Below the pieces are notes generated by a model. That model ran no database searches and was not told the origin of the DNA. It saw only the letters and a program-made list of their open reading frames with translations. This document shows positions 21,801 to 29,939 of a stretch of 64,000 nucleotides of DNA, piece after piece (positions within the stretch are counted from its first letter, which is position 1; every line of letters starts with the position of its first letter). This stretch comes from Mytilus edulis (Eukaryota > Mollusca > Bivalvia > Mytilida > Mytilidae). A program made the position numbers and the translations under genes. Location: assembly GCF_963676685.1 (NCBI RefSeq), contig NC_092345.1:85067592-85131591 (forward strand). Reading direction: 5' to 3'.

Positions 21801-24136
21801 TGCTGGTGCATGGAATGGCTGGTACCCAGTTCCGGAGACCGCGGAAGACGTTACAATTAATGAACCTAAGGTAGATTACTACCAGTTGTATAACTTGAGA
21901 GGTAAATATAGGGTATTCAAGTCACATTGTCATATATATAATCAATCAGCAGTTCACTTCAGCATAACATAGGTTGGAGGTATACAGATTATAAAAAAGA
22001 CAAAACAGAGAGGTACATTTTAGAAATGTTTATAACAAAGTTTCTATATGAATCTCTTTTGTCAGGAATACAGTAGTTAGTAATAAGCCAATGCTAAAAT
22101 CCCATATATTGATTAATGAGACAATCAAAGTAACAAACTATTACTGAGAGACATTCATGAACACAAATCTGATAGAGACAGGTAGTGTCGATAGGGTGTG
22201 CGTTTTCTGTCTGCAACATCCATTGTGCGAATCCAAACTCATATAAGGTAGCAATACCAAGTTAGTAGTTTAGTTCAGTTTTCAGTTTGACTGTCCGTAA
22301 TTTCGTAGCCAAACCGTCCATAGATCCAGAAATGTTTATCATGAATTGTTTTACGCAATTTTGCAATTTTGTAAAAAAAAAAAACAAAAAAAACAAAGAC
22401 ATAAGATTTTAACTTGATTTCCTGATAGATTGATGTAAACAGTCCCATAAAAAGGTATAACTTAAAGCGATAGAAATTACATTTTTGGACATATTTTGGA
22501 AAACTATGTGACATCTCTTCTACTTCCTTCGTTTACAATAATTTTTAGCGAATACATGCAGATTGTTGCCATGAATACAAAAAAAATCATCTTGAACCAT
22601 ATCAACTATACTGGATATTAAATCTATTGAAGATTCTGATTACGTACATATTGCTACCTAAATATATCTCAATTTGGTATTGGACATTATTTGGTAAACT
22701 AATTAATTACAGAACTACAACGGTATTTAAGGCGTAAGACTGCAAAACATGTTGCTAGTGAGTCAAAACACAGATTTGATCTATCGTTCAGGCAATTTTA
22801 TTGCGAAGACTGTAACAAAGGACCAGAATTATATTTTAATACGCCAGACGTGCGTAAACTTGATGATTGTGTCGATTGCAGTGGTTCTTACACATGGTTA
22901 ATTTTGGTTAAGAAAAACCCTGCTTATGAAATCGGTGTAGCATTATTTTGTTTCAAGTTAATCCACATATGATGCAGAACCTGTTTATCATTTCAAAGAA
23001 CCCGATATCATCCTCGGTTTTTGATGAATAACTTGTTGCCAAGTCTTTAGTTTCCTATGATGTGTTTTGAATACCTTTAGCTTTTCTTTGGGTATTTTTT
23101 TTGACATGGCGTTGTCACTATATTTTCGACTTTCGCGTTTGAATGTCCCTTAGGTATATTTTGTTTCCCTTAAGATATGAAAACGCCATAAGATTTGGAA
23201 AATATATGGTCCTATTGAGAAATGTTCAGTTGACTATTGGAGAGTTTACATCATCAAATTTGTCATAGGTTCCAATTTGAGATTGTCCATATATGTCAAA
23301 ATCGAAAAAGAGAGCAAGAGATGAAACATAGTTTCTAGTTCGGTAGTAACCTTAAGTTCTTTGAACTATATGGGAGACATTCACTTGCTAAAATGTTGAC
23401 TATCAATATATCAATATAATCGATCAATAACCTGAAGTTCTTCTTCTAGTAAATAGACAGGACAATCCACTATGTAGGTACAAATATAAGTTGATAAAAA
23501 ATATACCAAACTCAAAGGCAAAATCATAAAGGGGTAATCCATAAAAACTGACCAAATCAAACACCATTAACCAATTATAAAGTTGTACACTACTGCCACA
23601 TTCATGATAAGCTCAAGTTCAATGATAGATAAACAGATGTGGATTCTAGATTTTTAAAAGGGGTCATTACCAAAGCAACGTTAGGAGTGGGACTTTATCC
23701 ATAAATATTGCCCTATAAGTTATTCCCGAACTCAATCCGTCTCTGAGTAAGCAGTTGCTTGTTAGTAGAGTTTAAAAATATCTCCTTATGTAGAGCATTA
23801 TTTTCTATTTAATTCTCTTAGGTCATGTCCCTTGAGTTTTGTCTTGCTGGTTTAATTTTTATTATGTGATATATATTTTATTCATTCACGAATTTGAATT
23901 TTCTGAAAGTCAGTCAAACTACATGTTATAGGTAATATTTTTTTTTTTGTATTAAATTTGTAGATGATCCTTATGAACACAATAATTTGCACATCAAAGA
24001 GCACAGCATGTTAGAAAAGATGAAAGAAAGGCTTCAGGAGTATAGGAAATATATAGTGCCACCTCTAAATAGGACACGAGACCCTGCATCGAACCCAAAT
24101 AAATATAATGGTTACTGGACACCTGGATGGTGTTAG
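3874..24136 (+). CDS. Arylsulfatase B-like sulfatase, copy 1 (14 exons, intact)
   Basis: Predicted exons: 3874-3970, 4510-4621, 5694-5745, 6391-6494, 6833-6939, 7182-7240, 7743-7844, 10329-10392, 12320-12417, 12782-12918, 13201-13259, 21357-21483, 21771-21901, 23964-24136. All introns are GT-AG and phases join cleanly into 473 residues. The N-terminus has a signal-peptide-like hydrophobic run (about residues 5-18). Sulfatase hallmarks are metal-binding D30-D31, formylglycine site C68-S-P-S-R72, K122-W-H124 in 'MIGKWHLG', H207 in 'QSVHQP', D265-N266 in 'FTSDNGG', and K283. These correspond to human ARSB D53/D54, C91, R95, K145, H147, H242, D300/N301 and K318 (family knowledge). Likely role: hydrolysis of sulfate esters on glycans, in lysosome or secreted; substrate unknown. 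Several N-x-S/T sites are present. It is shorter than human ARSB (533 aa). Intron 11 carries a 7.7-kb LTR element. An ATTAAA poly(A) signal lies at 24172. Confidence 0.93.
8769..8890 (+). repeat. Dispersed repeat family B, intron 7
   Basis: This carries the family B core: 'tatcaaaggtaccaggatta', then a 'cgcccgtttcgtctacatca' block, then 'gactcatcagtgacgctcag' and 'aaacaagtacaaagtt'. The core recurs (either orientation) at 25700, 38383, 46690, 48085, 49370 and 53285. It is non-coding and lies inside intron 7 of sulfatase copy 1. Confidence 0.65.
9590..9960 (+). repeat. Penelope-like element 3'-tail family copy, intron 7
   Basis: The blocks 'aatgcgactgtcgtacaact', 'gagaggtttagtgctac' and 'aaggttcaatccaccatttt' match 25190-25260 and 59490-59545 in the same order, and the minus strand of 660-760. 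This copy runs on through 'accaagtcaggaatatgac' and beyond. It is non-coding; overlapping short ORFs on both strands are shadows. Confidence 0.6.
9990..10200 (+). repeat. Dispersed repeat family A, copy 3
   Basis: 'agacataaggagacgtggta' is followed by 'gctaatgagataactctcta', 'ccattataggtcaaggtaca' and 'acaccgaacagtaagcaata'. It is a full-order member of family A in intron 7 of sulfatase copy 1. Confidence 0.65.
10420..10690 (+). repeat. Dispersed repeat family A, copy 4
   Basis: 'agataagaatatgtggtatg' is followed by 'cggagccttg', 'gagcaagctatgtagagccc', 'aaacaggaaaaccaatagtc' and 'aaaaacgagaaaggagaaag'. It is a diverged family A member at the start of intron 8. The minus-strand 88-aa frame across it is a shadow. 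Confidence 0.6.
10715..11177 (+). repeat. Family B-related direct duplication (two units, ~340 bp apart)
   Basis: A ~120-bp unit at 10718-10837 is repeated at 11058-11177. Both contain 'gagcatcactgaagagacat', 'gtattgtcgaaatgcgcatc' and 'aagaaaattggtaccgttaa'. The first unit continues into 'tgggtcgatgcctctgctgg' and 'agggtatcaccagcccagta', the family B distal block. The identical short translated strings in the two plus-strand ORFs here arise from this duplication, not from a gene. Confidence 0.65.
11605..11790. repeat. Degenerate 'TTAGCTTATGCTAAA' array, intron 8
   Basis: At least six imperfect copies of a motif near TTAGCTTATGCTAAAATGA occur within 190 bp, irregularly spaced by 20-35 bases. 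The motif is close to self-complementary (TTAGCATATGCTAA). A perfect palindrome built from the same motif lies downstream at 11910-11947. Confidence 0.7.
11910..11947. repeat. Perfect 18-bp inverted repeat, 2-bp spacer
   Basis: The left arm TTAAGCATATGCTAAATT (11910-11927) and right arm AATTTAGCATATGCTTAA (11930-11947) are exact reverse complements separated by AG. It could extrude as a cruciform or be the join of two family motifs. It sits in intron 8 of sulfatase copy 1. Confidence 0.85.
13351..15245 (-). repeat. 3' LTR of Gag-Pro element (left copy)
   Basis: It is 1895 bp long, the same length as the copy at 19119-21013 (constant offset 5768), and identical wherever I compared lines. It begins TGTAGCGGGC and ends GTACTCTACA on the plus strand. 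It contains three tandem hairpins (13634-13716), a TTGGATGG-type microsatellite (about 14323-14365) and a short plus-strand ORF. At 1.9 kb it is long for an LTR of this group. Confidence 0.92.
13634..13716. repeat. Three tandem 21-nt hairpins in the LTR
   Basis: Three units, each with arms TATCTCT and AGAGATA around a 7-nt loop (ACACTCA, AAACTCA, ACACTCA), lie at 13634-13654, 13665-13685 and 13696-13716, exactly 31 bp apart. The same triplet occurs in the other LTR at 19402-19484. The arms are perfect in all units while the intervening bases vary slightly. Confidence 0.85.
14734..15639 (+). other. Possible spliced ORF antisense to the Gag-Pro element
   Basis: On the plus strand an ATG at 14734 opens 19 codons to 14790, followed by a donor-like CAG|GTGCGT. 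A TTTTACAG acceptor-like site at 15479-15486 precedes an open frame from 15487 to a TAG at 15637-15639. The join is in phase and would give 69 residues, starting inside the LTR and ending in the interior. The second part is charged and not low-complexity. No known domain is recognised. It may be chance; transcription is unproven. Confidence 0.25.
15246..15260 (-). promoter_or_regulatory. Polypurine tract of Gag-Pro element
   Basis: On the minus strand this reads GGAAAGGGGGTAAAA, immediately next to the LTR start (TGTAGAGTAC), exactly where plus-strand priming is expected. Confidence 0.85.
15261..15949 (-). other. Non-coding interior after the protease ORF
   Basis: This is about 690 bp of AT-rich sequence between the protease stop and the PPT, where RT, RNase H and integrase would normally lie. 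No YxDD, RNase H or HHCC pattern was seen on the minus strand. Bases 15487-15639 are open on the plus strand (see the antisense ORF). Confidence 0.6.
15950..17395 (-). CDS. Retropepsin (Pro) ORF of the Gag-Pro element, -1 frame to gag
   Basis: The frame is open from 17395 to a stop at 15950, overlapping the gag 3' end by about 20 bases in the -1 frame, so Gag-Pro is probably made by -1 frameshifting. Just before the gag stop is A-TTA-AAC, one base off the known slippery heptamer T-TTA-AAC. The N-terminal third is a low-complexity linker of repeated S-N-S-K-E-E units. The aspartic protease follows: catalytic 'FTVDTGAV', then 'LGKAIFEI' and the closing 'ALLGLDVL'. A PR-to-RT linker-like stretch remains ('[13 protein letters not shown]', 'SIMNPYM') and the frame then stops at RNRRSPW without any RT. 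It cleaves Gag during particle maturation (family knowledge). The first in-frame TTG at 17308 is probably not a real start. Confidence 0.85.
   Translation of the reverse strand: MRWIYIKLERVNPADQKLALKFNENGHIKLDNIGVHVQEPTSSITFSNSKEKHICNSNSKEENISNSNSKEKHICNSNSKEENISNSNSKEETSKCSSNSNSKEETSSNSNSKEENSSNSNSKEETSSNSNISSVTFIEDTNLVCSNTILGSEQSVAGNVIARQVLRSDGVYVEGHIQGSEVNFTVDTGAVRTVLSVYAFNKIPHVNRPILEKSNTLACADGKPLKELGKAIFEIKLGNLCFDTEMIVANIEDEALLGLDVLIKSQWGPADIQLTEGIILLGGHAVHCTQIGQRNEFIRKIYGEAYYETPPRSENFVDVFIDRLDDDSPETVQDCILQPTEKFSERFPLVMAPCLVNSISSQANISQDVTCNTSTCSIMNPYMYDQDTVIGSAEVVEHEPKMLSKCEDTLEQVEVNNQIAMRRLQFHDSNLESGKGVSKEEIDRHLTTKEKDLTPEPPPTIHFVHVATMLQLHKRNRRSPW
17371..19032 (-). CDS. Gag polyprotein of the Gag-Pro element
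   Basis: Intact 553-residue ORF with ATG at 19032, 63 bases after the PBS. The N-terminal third is polar and rich in Ser, Asp/Glu and Arg. A retrotransposon Gag capsid-like domain spans about residues 225-400, including '[20 protein letters not shown]', '[20 protein letters not shown]' and '[20 protein letters not shown]'. A CCHC zinc knuckle ([14 protein letters not shown]) lies near residue 500. Role: assembly of cytoplasmic virus-like particles and packaging of element RNA. The absence of stops fits a recent or selected copy. Expression would start from the LTR ending at 19119. Confidence 0.9.
   Translation of the reverse strand: MSKPRSVRSRKTDTYINRGHSSQYDTEDSEVNTLYTTDDETCHSESDQVNEVSNDLSCIETEEEETIVLRPRSKLSKRPSPRKTGSPRRSSRYQKQNDIENKSEPQNQGDSGVYDSIKVAIQDMTGQVVSAIQNAFTGITKQYRHNNASSQQQKHAKSTTIANNSNSISKVRKSIKPSFTSYSNLDFTSASECDESDDEIFSDACSDMDTNSIDTDVITQSKRSKSKMGFSNAKLPSFTGKEKWEVWINRFEAVANLQNWDNRTKLGELLTRLQGEAGDFVFDQLNSKTLKNYSKLATELKNRFGVFENKRAYQVQFNRRTQKPNEDTADYAAELKRLYDKAYSNRQAKIRQEDLLQRFLMGLSDTEARIHLELNKDPKTIEEAVQEVITYKEITSETHEGINSGRNTKVRQLKKENTNFNKQDSTSSEKDVISVTKAELQKMFDQMYLDKKRNDEIQFDRQPFNVNAPPYVPNGNYRNNNCDRNNNPENIPKCYYCGRPGHYARKCYSNPNRQSDYRNNMAINPPRQMNMPYTPPNSSMSQGEVKSDGYTLN
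19095..19112 (-). promoter_or_regulatory. Primer binding site of Gag-Pro element
   Basis: On the minus strand, six bases after the LTR, it reads TGGCATCCTCGGTGGGAT. Its complement has the layout of a tRNA 3' end: CCCAC as T-arm, a 7-nt acceptor strand, a discriminator base, then CCA. I could not assign the tRNA isotype. Confidence 0.75.
19119..21013 (-). repeat. 5' LTR of Gag-Pro element (right copy)
   Basis: Same 1895-bp sequence as 13351-15245, with TGTAG/CTACA ends, hairpin triplet at 19402-19484 and microsatellite near 20091-20133. It should hold the element's promoter, reading leftward; I did not identify a clear TATA box. Its right end abuts the GTAT duplication at 21014. Confidence 0.92.
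23060..23170 (+). repeat. Diverged copy of the short 'ATGGCGTTGTCA' repeat, intron 13
   Basis: 'gacatggcgttgtcacta', 'tttgaatgtcccttagg' and 'atattttgtttcc' align in order with the inserts at 34172 and 58152 but with many substitutions. It is an old copy of the same 3'-tail piece. Confidence 0.45.
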
Positions 24137-24171
24137 AGTTTATTGATGAAAATCTCAAAGTTATAGAACTT

Positions 24172-24177
24172 ATTAAA
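24172..24177 (+). terminator. Poly(A) signal ATTAAA of sulfatase copy 1
   Basis: ATTAAA lies 36 bases after the stop. The same signal lies 36 bases after the copy 2 stop (55301-55306), so its position is conserved. Confidence 0.55.
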
Positions 24178-24279
24178 AGCATCTGCACACTAGATTAAGC
24201 AATGTGTTAGTAGTTCTACTCTTTCATAAGCCTCATATCGTTTATTCTGCCGCTATTCAATGTCTAAGAGGTTAATTCT

Positions 24280-24660
24280 TATGTAGATATAGGAAGATGT
24301 GGTGTGAGTGCCAATGAGACAACTCTTCATCTTAATAACATTTTAAAAAAGTAAACTATTATATATAGGTCAATGTACGTCCTTCAACACGGATCCTTGG
24401 CTCACACCGAACAACAAGCTATAAAGGGCCCCAAAATTACTAGTGTAAAACCATTCAAACGGGGAAACCAACGGTCTAATCTATATAAAAACGAGAAGCG
24501 AGAAACACGTGTGGACTACATAAACAGACGACAACTACTGTACATCAGATTCCTAACTTAGGACAGGTTCAAACATTCAATTAGTCTATTACATAACTTA
24601 TTTGCTTGTAAAGACAATATTCAATCAGGATGTAAGGTAAATCTGTATTGAAGAGTCAAC
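24280..24660 (+). repeat. Dispersed repeat family A, long copy
   Basis: This is the most complete family A member on the plus strand: 'gatataggaagatgtggtgt', 'gccaatgagacaactcttca', 'aacaacaagctataaagggc', 'gagaagcgagaaacacg', then 'cctaacttaggacaggttca' and a distal block 'gcttgtaaagacaatattca'. The whole block, including the distal part, recurs inverted at 49625-50030 inside intron 11 of copy 2. The 62-aa ORF across it is not a gene. Confidence 0.7.
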
Positions 24661-25129
24661 GGTGTTAAGTAAGAGAAACTTGTAGAAATCCCTTTTTCAG
24701 CGTTAGATAGAATGGAACAAAATAACGCATTTAAATAAAAACTATGTCATTGAAATAGACAAGGTTGACACCTGAAGTTAGTTCTAACAAAACTTTTGAA
24801 TGTTCACCCCTGTATATCCCCATTTCCTATATGAAATTATGTTTTTGAAAATACTTTGAACGACAAAATTATTTCATATTTCATATTTCTTCCTGTGTGA
24901 CGTTTACATTTTGGCGTCAAACACGCGACTCTACACTGATATGAACCTAGTCATTCAGTCAAAGGACTTCAAATATTTCAATCCTTATCCTTTATGGATT
25001 GATTTAAAATACATATAGAAGTAAGCAATGAATGTGGTTGTTAAGTTTGATAGATGATTTTTGTGCTTCTGTGTTAAACATTTGCTTGTTTTTGTTCTAA
25101 TTGAGATTTTGACACAGTGATGAATGCTG

Positions 25130-25310
25130 TACTTCTGTTCTGACAATTTTATCCATTATGTCTGTTTTGCTCACGCCTAGTTGTATAAAATGAAATTTGA
25201 TGCGACTGTCATACAAGTGAGAGGTTCAGCGCTATAAAACCAGGTTCAATCCATCATTTTTTTACATTAGAAAATGCCTGCACCAAGTCAAAAATATGAC
25301 AGTTGTAATA
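25130..25310 (+). repeat. Penelope-like element 3'-tail family copy, intergenic
   Basis: 'gatgcgactgtcatacaagt', 'gagaggttcagcgctataaa' and 'ccaggttcaatccatcattt' match the 9590 and 59490 copies in order. Confidence 0.6.
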
Positions 25311-25699
25311 GATTATTGGATTGACAAATGACACTTTTAAAGGATATTTTACAAAGAAATAAGAGTGTGTCTTGTTTAATTTTGCACACAAAAGTGTCCT
25401 CCCAATTTTTCCCTATTTCTGCAGAAATAGCCGATTTTACTTTTACACTATTTTAGTTTTCAAATTATCTGAGCAGCAGACAATTGAATAAATTTACATT
25501 TAACTATTATCTTGTGCCCGAAAAAACTTGTAAAGGTCCCGCTGCAATATATGCCTGTATTTGTCAATTTATTTTGTCATCCTACCGGAAAAAGAAGTAC
25601 ATGATGTAAGACATTGCTTTATATCAAAATAAATACATAAACTGGCAATTACTATTTTTCATTCTTGAAGCAAGGACCTTTTAGAATAACATATCGTAT

Positions 25700-25900
25700 G
25701 TGCATAAACTCATCATAGATACTAGGACTAAAATTTTGTAAATGCGCCAGACGCGCGTTTCTTCTACAAGAGACTTATCAGTGACGCTCGAATCCAAAAT
25801 AAATTTAAAAGGCCAAATAAAGTACGAAGTTGAAGAGCATTAAGGATCAAAATTCCTAAAAGTTTTGCCAAACACAGCTAATGTGTTTGAAAAAAAACCT
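25700..25900 (+). repeat. Dispersed repeat family B, intergenic
   Basis: 'ctcatcatagatactaggac', then a 'gcgccagacgcgcgtttctt' block, 'atcagtgacgctcgaatcca' and 'aaggatcaaaattcctaaaa'. It lies just left of the gypsy element. Confidence 0.65.
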
Positions 25901-26161
25901 CTGCTTTTCCAATTCGTGTTTGACGCATTTATAAAAATTCATGATCTGATAAACTACTATCACATAAATAATTTTCAAAATATGAAACTTAAGCCCGGTA
26001 GCCTAACAGCATGAATACAAGTAAGATTAATAATATTATACGGGATGACACATCGCGCAGGATAAAAGGTGTCAATCGGATTTTGTCAAGGACACACCAA
26101 CACCAATTGTATCAGGTGTTTGCCGGATCATCTTAACGGATAATATGAAAACGACACATAT

Positions 26162-27150
26162 TGTAGCGGTCTCGTTATTTGATTTACAATTATCACGGTT
26201 CTGTTATGAACGTTGGGAGGGCTAAACAAGTTTTAAGCATTTACTGGACTTATATTCGTGAAATAACATCGTTATTATTAACTGTGTCGGAAATGTCAGG
26301 ATCATTTCATTACTCCAACTGAACGTTTATTTTATGTGTAATGTATAAAGAATTCTTACCTTTACGATTTATTGTTTGCATTCCGTGGTAGCATCTAAAA
26401 GTACTCATGTCTATAATTTGGAGTCCCGTTATTTTTATGTACATTGATTTTCATGTACGACGCTCTGGTATCAGATATTGTCGTCGCCATTATTGTTGAC
26501 AAATTACGTCACAAATTGAACCTTGGGAAAGTGCAGGTGGCATGACGTCACACAAGTGAACGTCAATTCTACTATATTCTTATACAAAATGTGTGTCACG
26601 GTGTGTCTTAGTGTGTCGTCCTTGTATATAAATTTGCGACACCCAAGCACTCGGGTTCAGTCTTGTTTCGTCTGGGCGCCATTCCTACGACTTTCAAATA
26701 ACTAAAGCTGCTCACATATTCTCGTCTTAAGGTTAGCATTTAGGATTATAAAAATATTAAAAAGGGTTAAAAAAAATATTTCGGGATATTATTTACGATT
26801 TATCATTGTCAATAATTTGCATTAAGCGAATTATACTGATTCGGTACAAATCAACACTGCGACACGGTGCTGACACACATAAGTGTGTCGTGTTTCTAAC
26901 AACCCACATAAGGCAGATTTTTATACATTCTTTATGTAAATGAAGACACGAAATACACTTTTGAAAGTTATATAATACAAGGTGTATTTAAACAAATAGA
27001 AGATTGTATTGGAATTATTAGCTCTGAATAGGTTTTATGTAGTATTTAGGCCTTATAGGACGACACACTTCTAAAGCAGTAAAATATTAATAACTCGACA
27101 CACATACTGATATCATATAAGAGAATATTGTTTTAGTAAGGGAATAAATT
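26162..27150 (+). repeat. 5' LTR, first part (before LINE)
   Basis: Starts TGTAGCGGTC and aligns with 36655-37647 to the block 'ggaataaatt' at about 27150. Repeated 'GTGTGTC/CGACACAC' motifs are scattered through it. The small ORF at 26523-26705, shared with the other LTR, overlaps the promoter and start region and is not considered a gene. Confidence 0.85.
26543..26662 (+). promoter_or_regulatory. LTR promoter: CRE palindrome, TATA box and initiator
   Basis: TGACGTCA at 26543-26550 (a CRE/ATF-type palindrome), TATATAAAT at 26625-26633 and an initiator-like TCAGTC at 26657-26662 are spaced as in an RNA polymerase II core promoter. The arrangement is repeated in the 3' LTR (TGACGTCA at 37036-37043). 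It probably marks the U3/R boundary. Confidence 0.6.
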
Positions 27151-29425
27151 GTATAAATCCAAATTCAAATATATTTTATTGCTAATCAAAGCGCCCACAA
27201 GGAGCAGAACAATCAACATTAATTACATACAAATGATTACAAGTGATTCAATATGATTAAGACACAATGTTAAAAAAAAGAAAACAAAAAAACAACCAAA
27301 CCAAAAAAATATTTATTAAGACAAGTACAAGAATACAACAAGCACAGTGTTTAATAATGTAAGGGGGGTCACTGGACATTTCTATATATATATATATATC
27401 ATTTAAGGAAACTTTCCTATATGAGGATAAATTTTCCAATAATTCTCCGAGTTTCTGGAGTATGAAGGTATCTTCAGAGGACATTAGCCAAATAAATTGT
27501 GATTTAATATCTAAACCACTAAAATTTTTAAACTGTTGTTTTATTTCATTTAAAAAGTTGAAACGAATATTTGAAAGTTTGTGGCACTGAAGAAGAAAAT
27601 GAATTTCATCCTCAACCTCAGTACCGCACAATTTACAGATACGTTCTGACACTGTCAGATTTTTGTACCTTCCCCTCTCAATCTCTAAATCGTGAGCACT
27701 GATACGGAATTTTGTTAAATAATGTCTATATCTAAAATTTTCCTGCAAAAGGTAATTTTCTAAGCAAAATCTGCTTTTAAAAAGTCTATAAGTTCTGAGC
27801 TTGTTACCATATAGTTTATTGCCTCTGAAATCATTATTAAGCTCAGTTTGCCATATTAAATCATATTTTGATTGCATCTTTTTGCATAAATAGTTTTTTA
27901 ACTTTGTCTTTAAATTAAGTGCATAATTTTCATTGATGCTAAAGTATTTAAATAAAGTTTGAATACTGGTATACCAGCTCTTTTTCTGCTCATCATGTAG
28001 AGATTTTGAGAGGTTGAAAGCCTCTTTTAATAATAAGTCATCAGATTTTTTTAAACGTATATAATATTTAAACATATTTAACAAAACCTCCAAAAATAGA
28101 GGATATCTGCCCAGTTCACCCATAACTGCAATATTTGTTGCTTTTTTACTTACGCCAAGTATAAATTTACAAAAGCTTAAATGAGCCTTCTCTACTGCCA
28201 GGTCTCCACATAGTTTTTTGAAATAGTTATCCCCTTGATTGTTTAGTTTGTGAAAGTTAATGTCACCCCATATTTCACTGCCATACATTAAGACGGATTT
28301 AACTGTATGGTCAAAAACATGAATGAGAGTTTTTATTTTTGGTTTATGACCTGAGAAACATTTTTTTAGTTTAAATAAGGCCTTTAACCCTTTATTATAC
28401 ATTTCATGTTGGGCATCTGTAAATTTGCCATTAATACTAAATTTGACACCCAAGTAGGTATAATGTTTTGTGTTCGTTAGGGGGTATTATTTAAATGAAA
28501 TTGAGTAGAAAGAAGTCTACCAGAATTGCTAAAAATCATGACTTTGGATTTAGTAATATTAACTTCCAGTCCCCAATTATTGCAATATATCTGTAGTTTA
28601 TCAAGACATTCTTGTAGACCCCTAGGAGTTTCAGAAAGCAAAATTAGATCATCTGCATACATCAGACAATTAAGTTTTGTATTATTTAGTTTAACTGGAA
28701 AGCAATCCTCATCAAATATTTCTGGAATATCATTAACAAAAATGTTGTATAAGATGGGACTTAAATTATCTCCCTGTCTCACTCCTATAAAAGATGAAAA
28801 AGTGTCAGTTACATGATTAGGGTCAATTTTCACTGACAATAAAGTTTTACTATATATATATCTTTAACAACATTATAAAATAGATCACTAACACCAAGTT
28901 TTCTTAATTTATAAAATAAGCCTTCATGCCAAACTTTATCAAAGGCTTTTTTGAAATCAATAAAGCAGGTATACAAATGTTTTAAACCTGTTTGAGTATA
29001 TTTATCAATAAGACATTTCATGACAAACATATGATCTGAAGTACGCTTGCCTTTGCAGAAACCAATTTGCTCAGGACAAATGGTATTTCTTTTAATACAA
29101 AATTTTTCTAATCTTTTAGTAAGAATTTTTGTAAATACTTTACTGAGACAAGTAGTCACAGTTAGTCCACGATAATTTGATGGATCATCCTTTGAACCAT
29201 TTTTAAATAAGGCAGTTATAAAACCATTAGCCCATATCTGAGGATAGTTTCCAGTTGAAAGTATTTTATTAAAAACATGATTTAAACTTTTAATTAGAAA
29301 ACTTTGACTGTTTTTTATCATTTCATTTGAAATACTGTCTGGGCCACATGATTTTTTATTCTTTAAAGTATGAATTGCATCAGAAATTTCTTTATCTGTG
29401 ACAAGGATGTCTAATTCAGTAATAT
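27151..29425 (-). mobile_element. 5'-truncated LINE inserted in the gypsy 5' LTR
   Basis: Non-LTR reverse transcriptase on the minus strand. The 3' end is near 27151, with an AT-rich tail rather than a clean poly(A), and the 5' end is cut inside the RT domain near 29425. The upstream endonuclease region is absent, typical of incomplete reverse transcription during insertion. LTR sequence resumes at about 29426. No clear target-site duplication was found. Confidence 0.8.
27257..29425 (-). pseudogene. LINE reverse transcriptase, two frameshifts
   Basis: In order on the minus strand: 'DPSNYRGLTVTTCLSKVFTK', 'EQIGFCKGKRTSDH', 'FIDFKKAFDKVWHEGL', 'GVRQGDNLSPILYNIFVNDI', catalytic 'LMYADDLILLSE', 'WGLEVNITKSKVMIFSN', then 'LMYGSEIWG' and a C-terminal Cys-rich 'RICKLCGTEVEDEIHFLLQC'. 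The frame breaks twice: once in a TA microsatellite near 28848-28858 and once in a C run near 28476. Otherwise it is continuous, so decay is slight. The layout is that of jockey/CR1-group LINEs, but the clade is not assigned. Confidence 0.82.
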
Positions 29426-29876
29426 TGTTATATTATTTGTTTATTGTCATAGTATTGTTATAGAGATATACTGATACCAGAGCCATTCATTTGCTACCAT
29501 AGATGTAAATAAGATACCATAAATCTATTTAGGGCGTTATTAGTAACTGTTTCTTGGTAATTAATCGACTTATTGTTAATTGTTATAAAAGTTCATAATA
29601 TATTTCACTTCTAGTTAATAAATCGTTAACTTATTGAGCATCTCCTTATACATGCTTTACGTAATTCCACGTTATACTATCAACTGTACCTAGAGGCGTA
29701 CGTTCAGGATCATTCCGCTAAGGTTAAATAATAGGAGTACGTTATTACCCATCCTCCCTGTATTAAACGCTCTAGGTCCATCGATAGATACACTAAGTTT
29801 CTTGGATATAAAATTGTTATCGGTGAGGAGATTGTCGCTGATTACACCTCACAGGTAGCAGGTCGGACCCGCTTCA
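29426..29876 (+). repeat. 5' LTR, second part (after LINE)
   Basis: Assigned to the LTR because it ends in CA directly before the PBS at 29878 and follows the LINE. It cannot be checked against the other LTR, which ends before this part. Confidence 0.65.
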
Positions 29877-29877
29877 A

Positions 29878-29895
29878 TGGTGGCAGCGGTGGGAT
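29878..29895 (+). promoter_or_regulatory. Primer binding site, tRNA-Leu type
   Basis: TGGTGGCAGCGGTGGGAT is the complement of a common animal tRNA-Leu 3' end including CCA. It lies one base after the LTR end. Confidence 0.85.
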
Positions 29896-29939
29896 CTACT
29901 AATAACAAACAGTAGGAATCCACACGCAGAAAAATAAAC

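Noticed and set aside
21772..21972. 66-aa ORF taken as its own gene
   Set aside because: It is exon 13 of sulfatase copy 1 read into its intron; likewise 50772-50975 for copy 2.
26523..26705. 60-aa ORF shared by both gypsy LTRs
   Set aside because: It overlaps the CRE, TATA box and transcript start; chance frame over a promoter.
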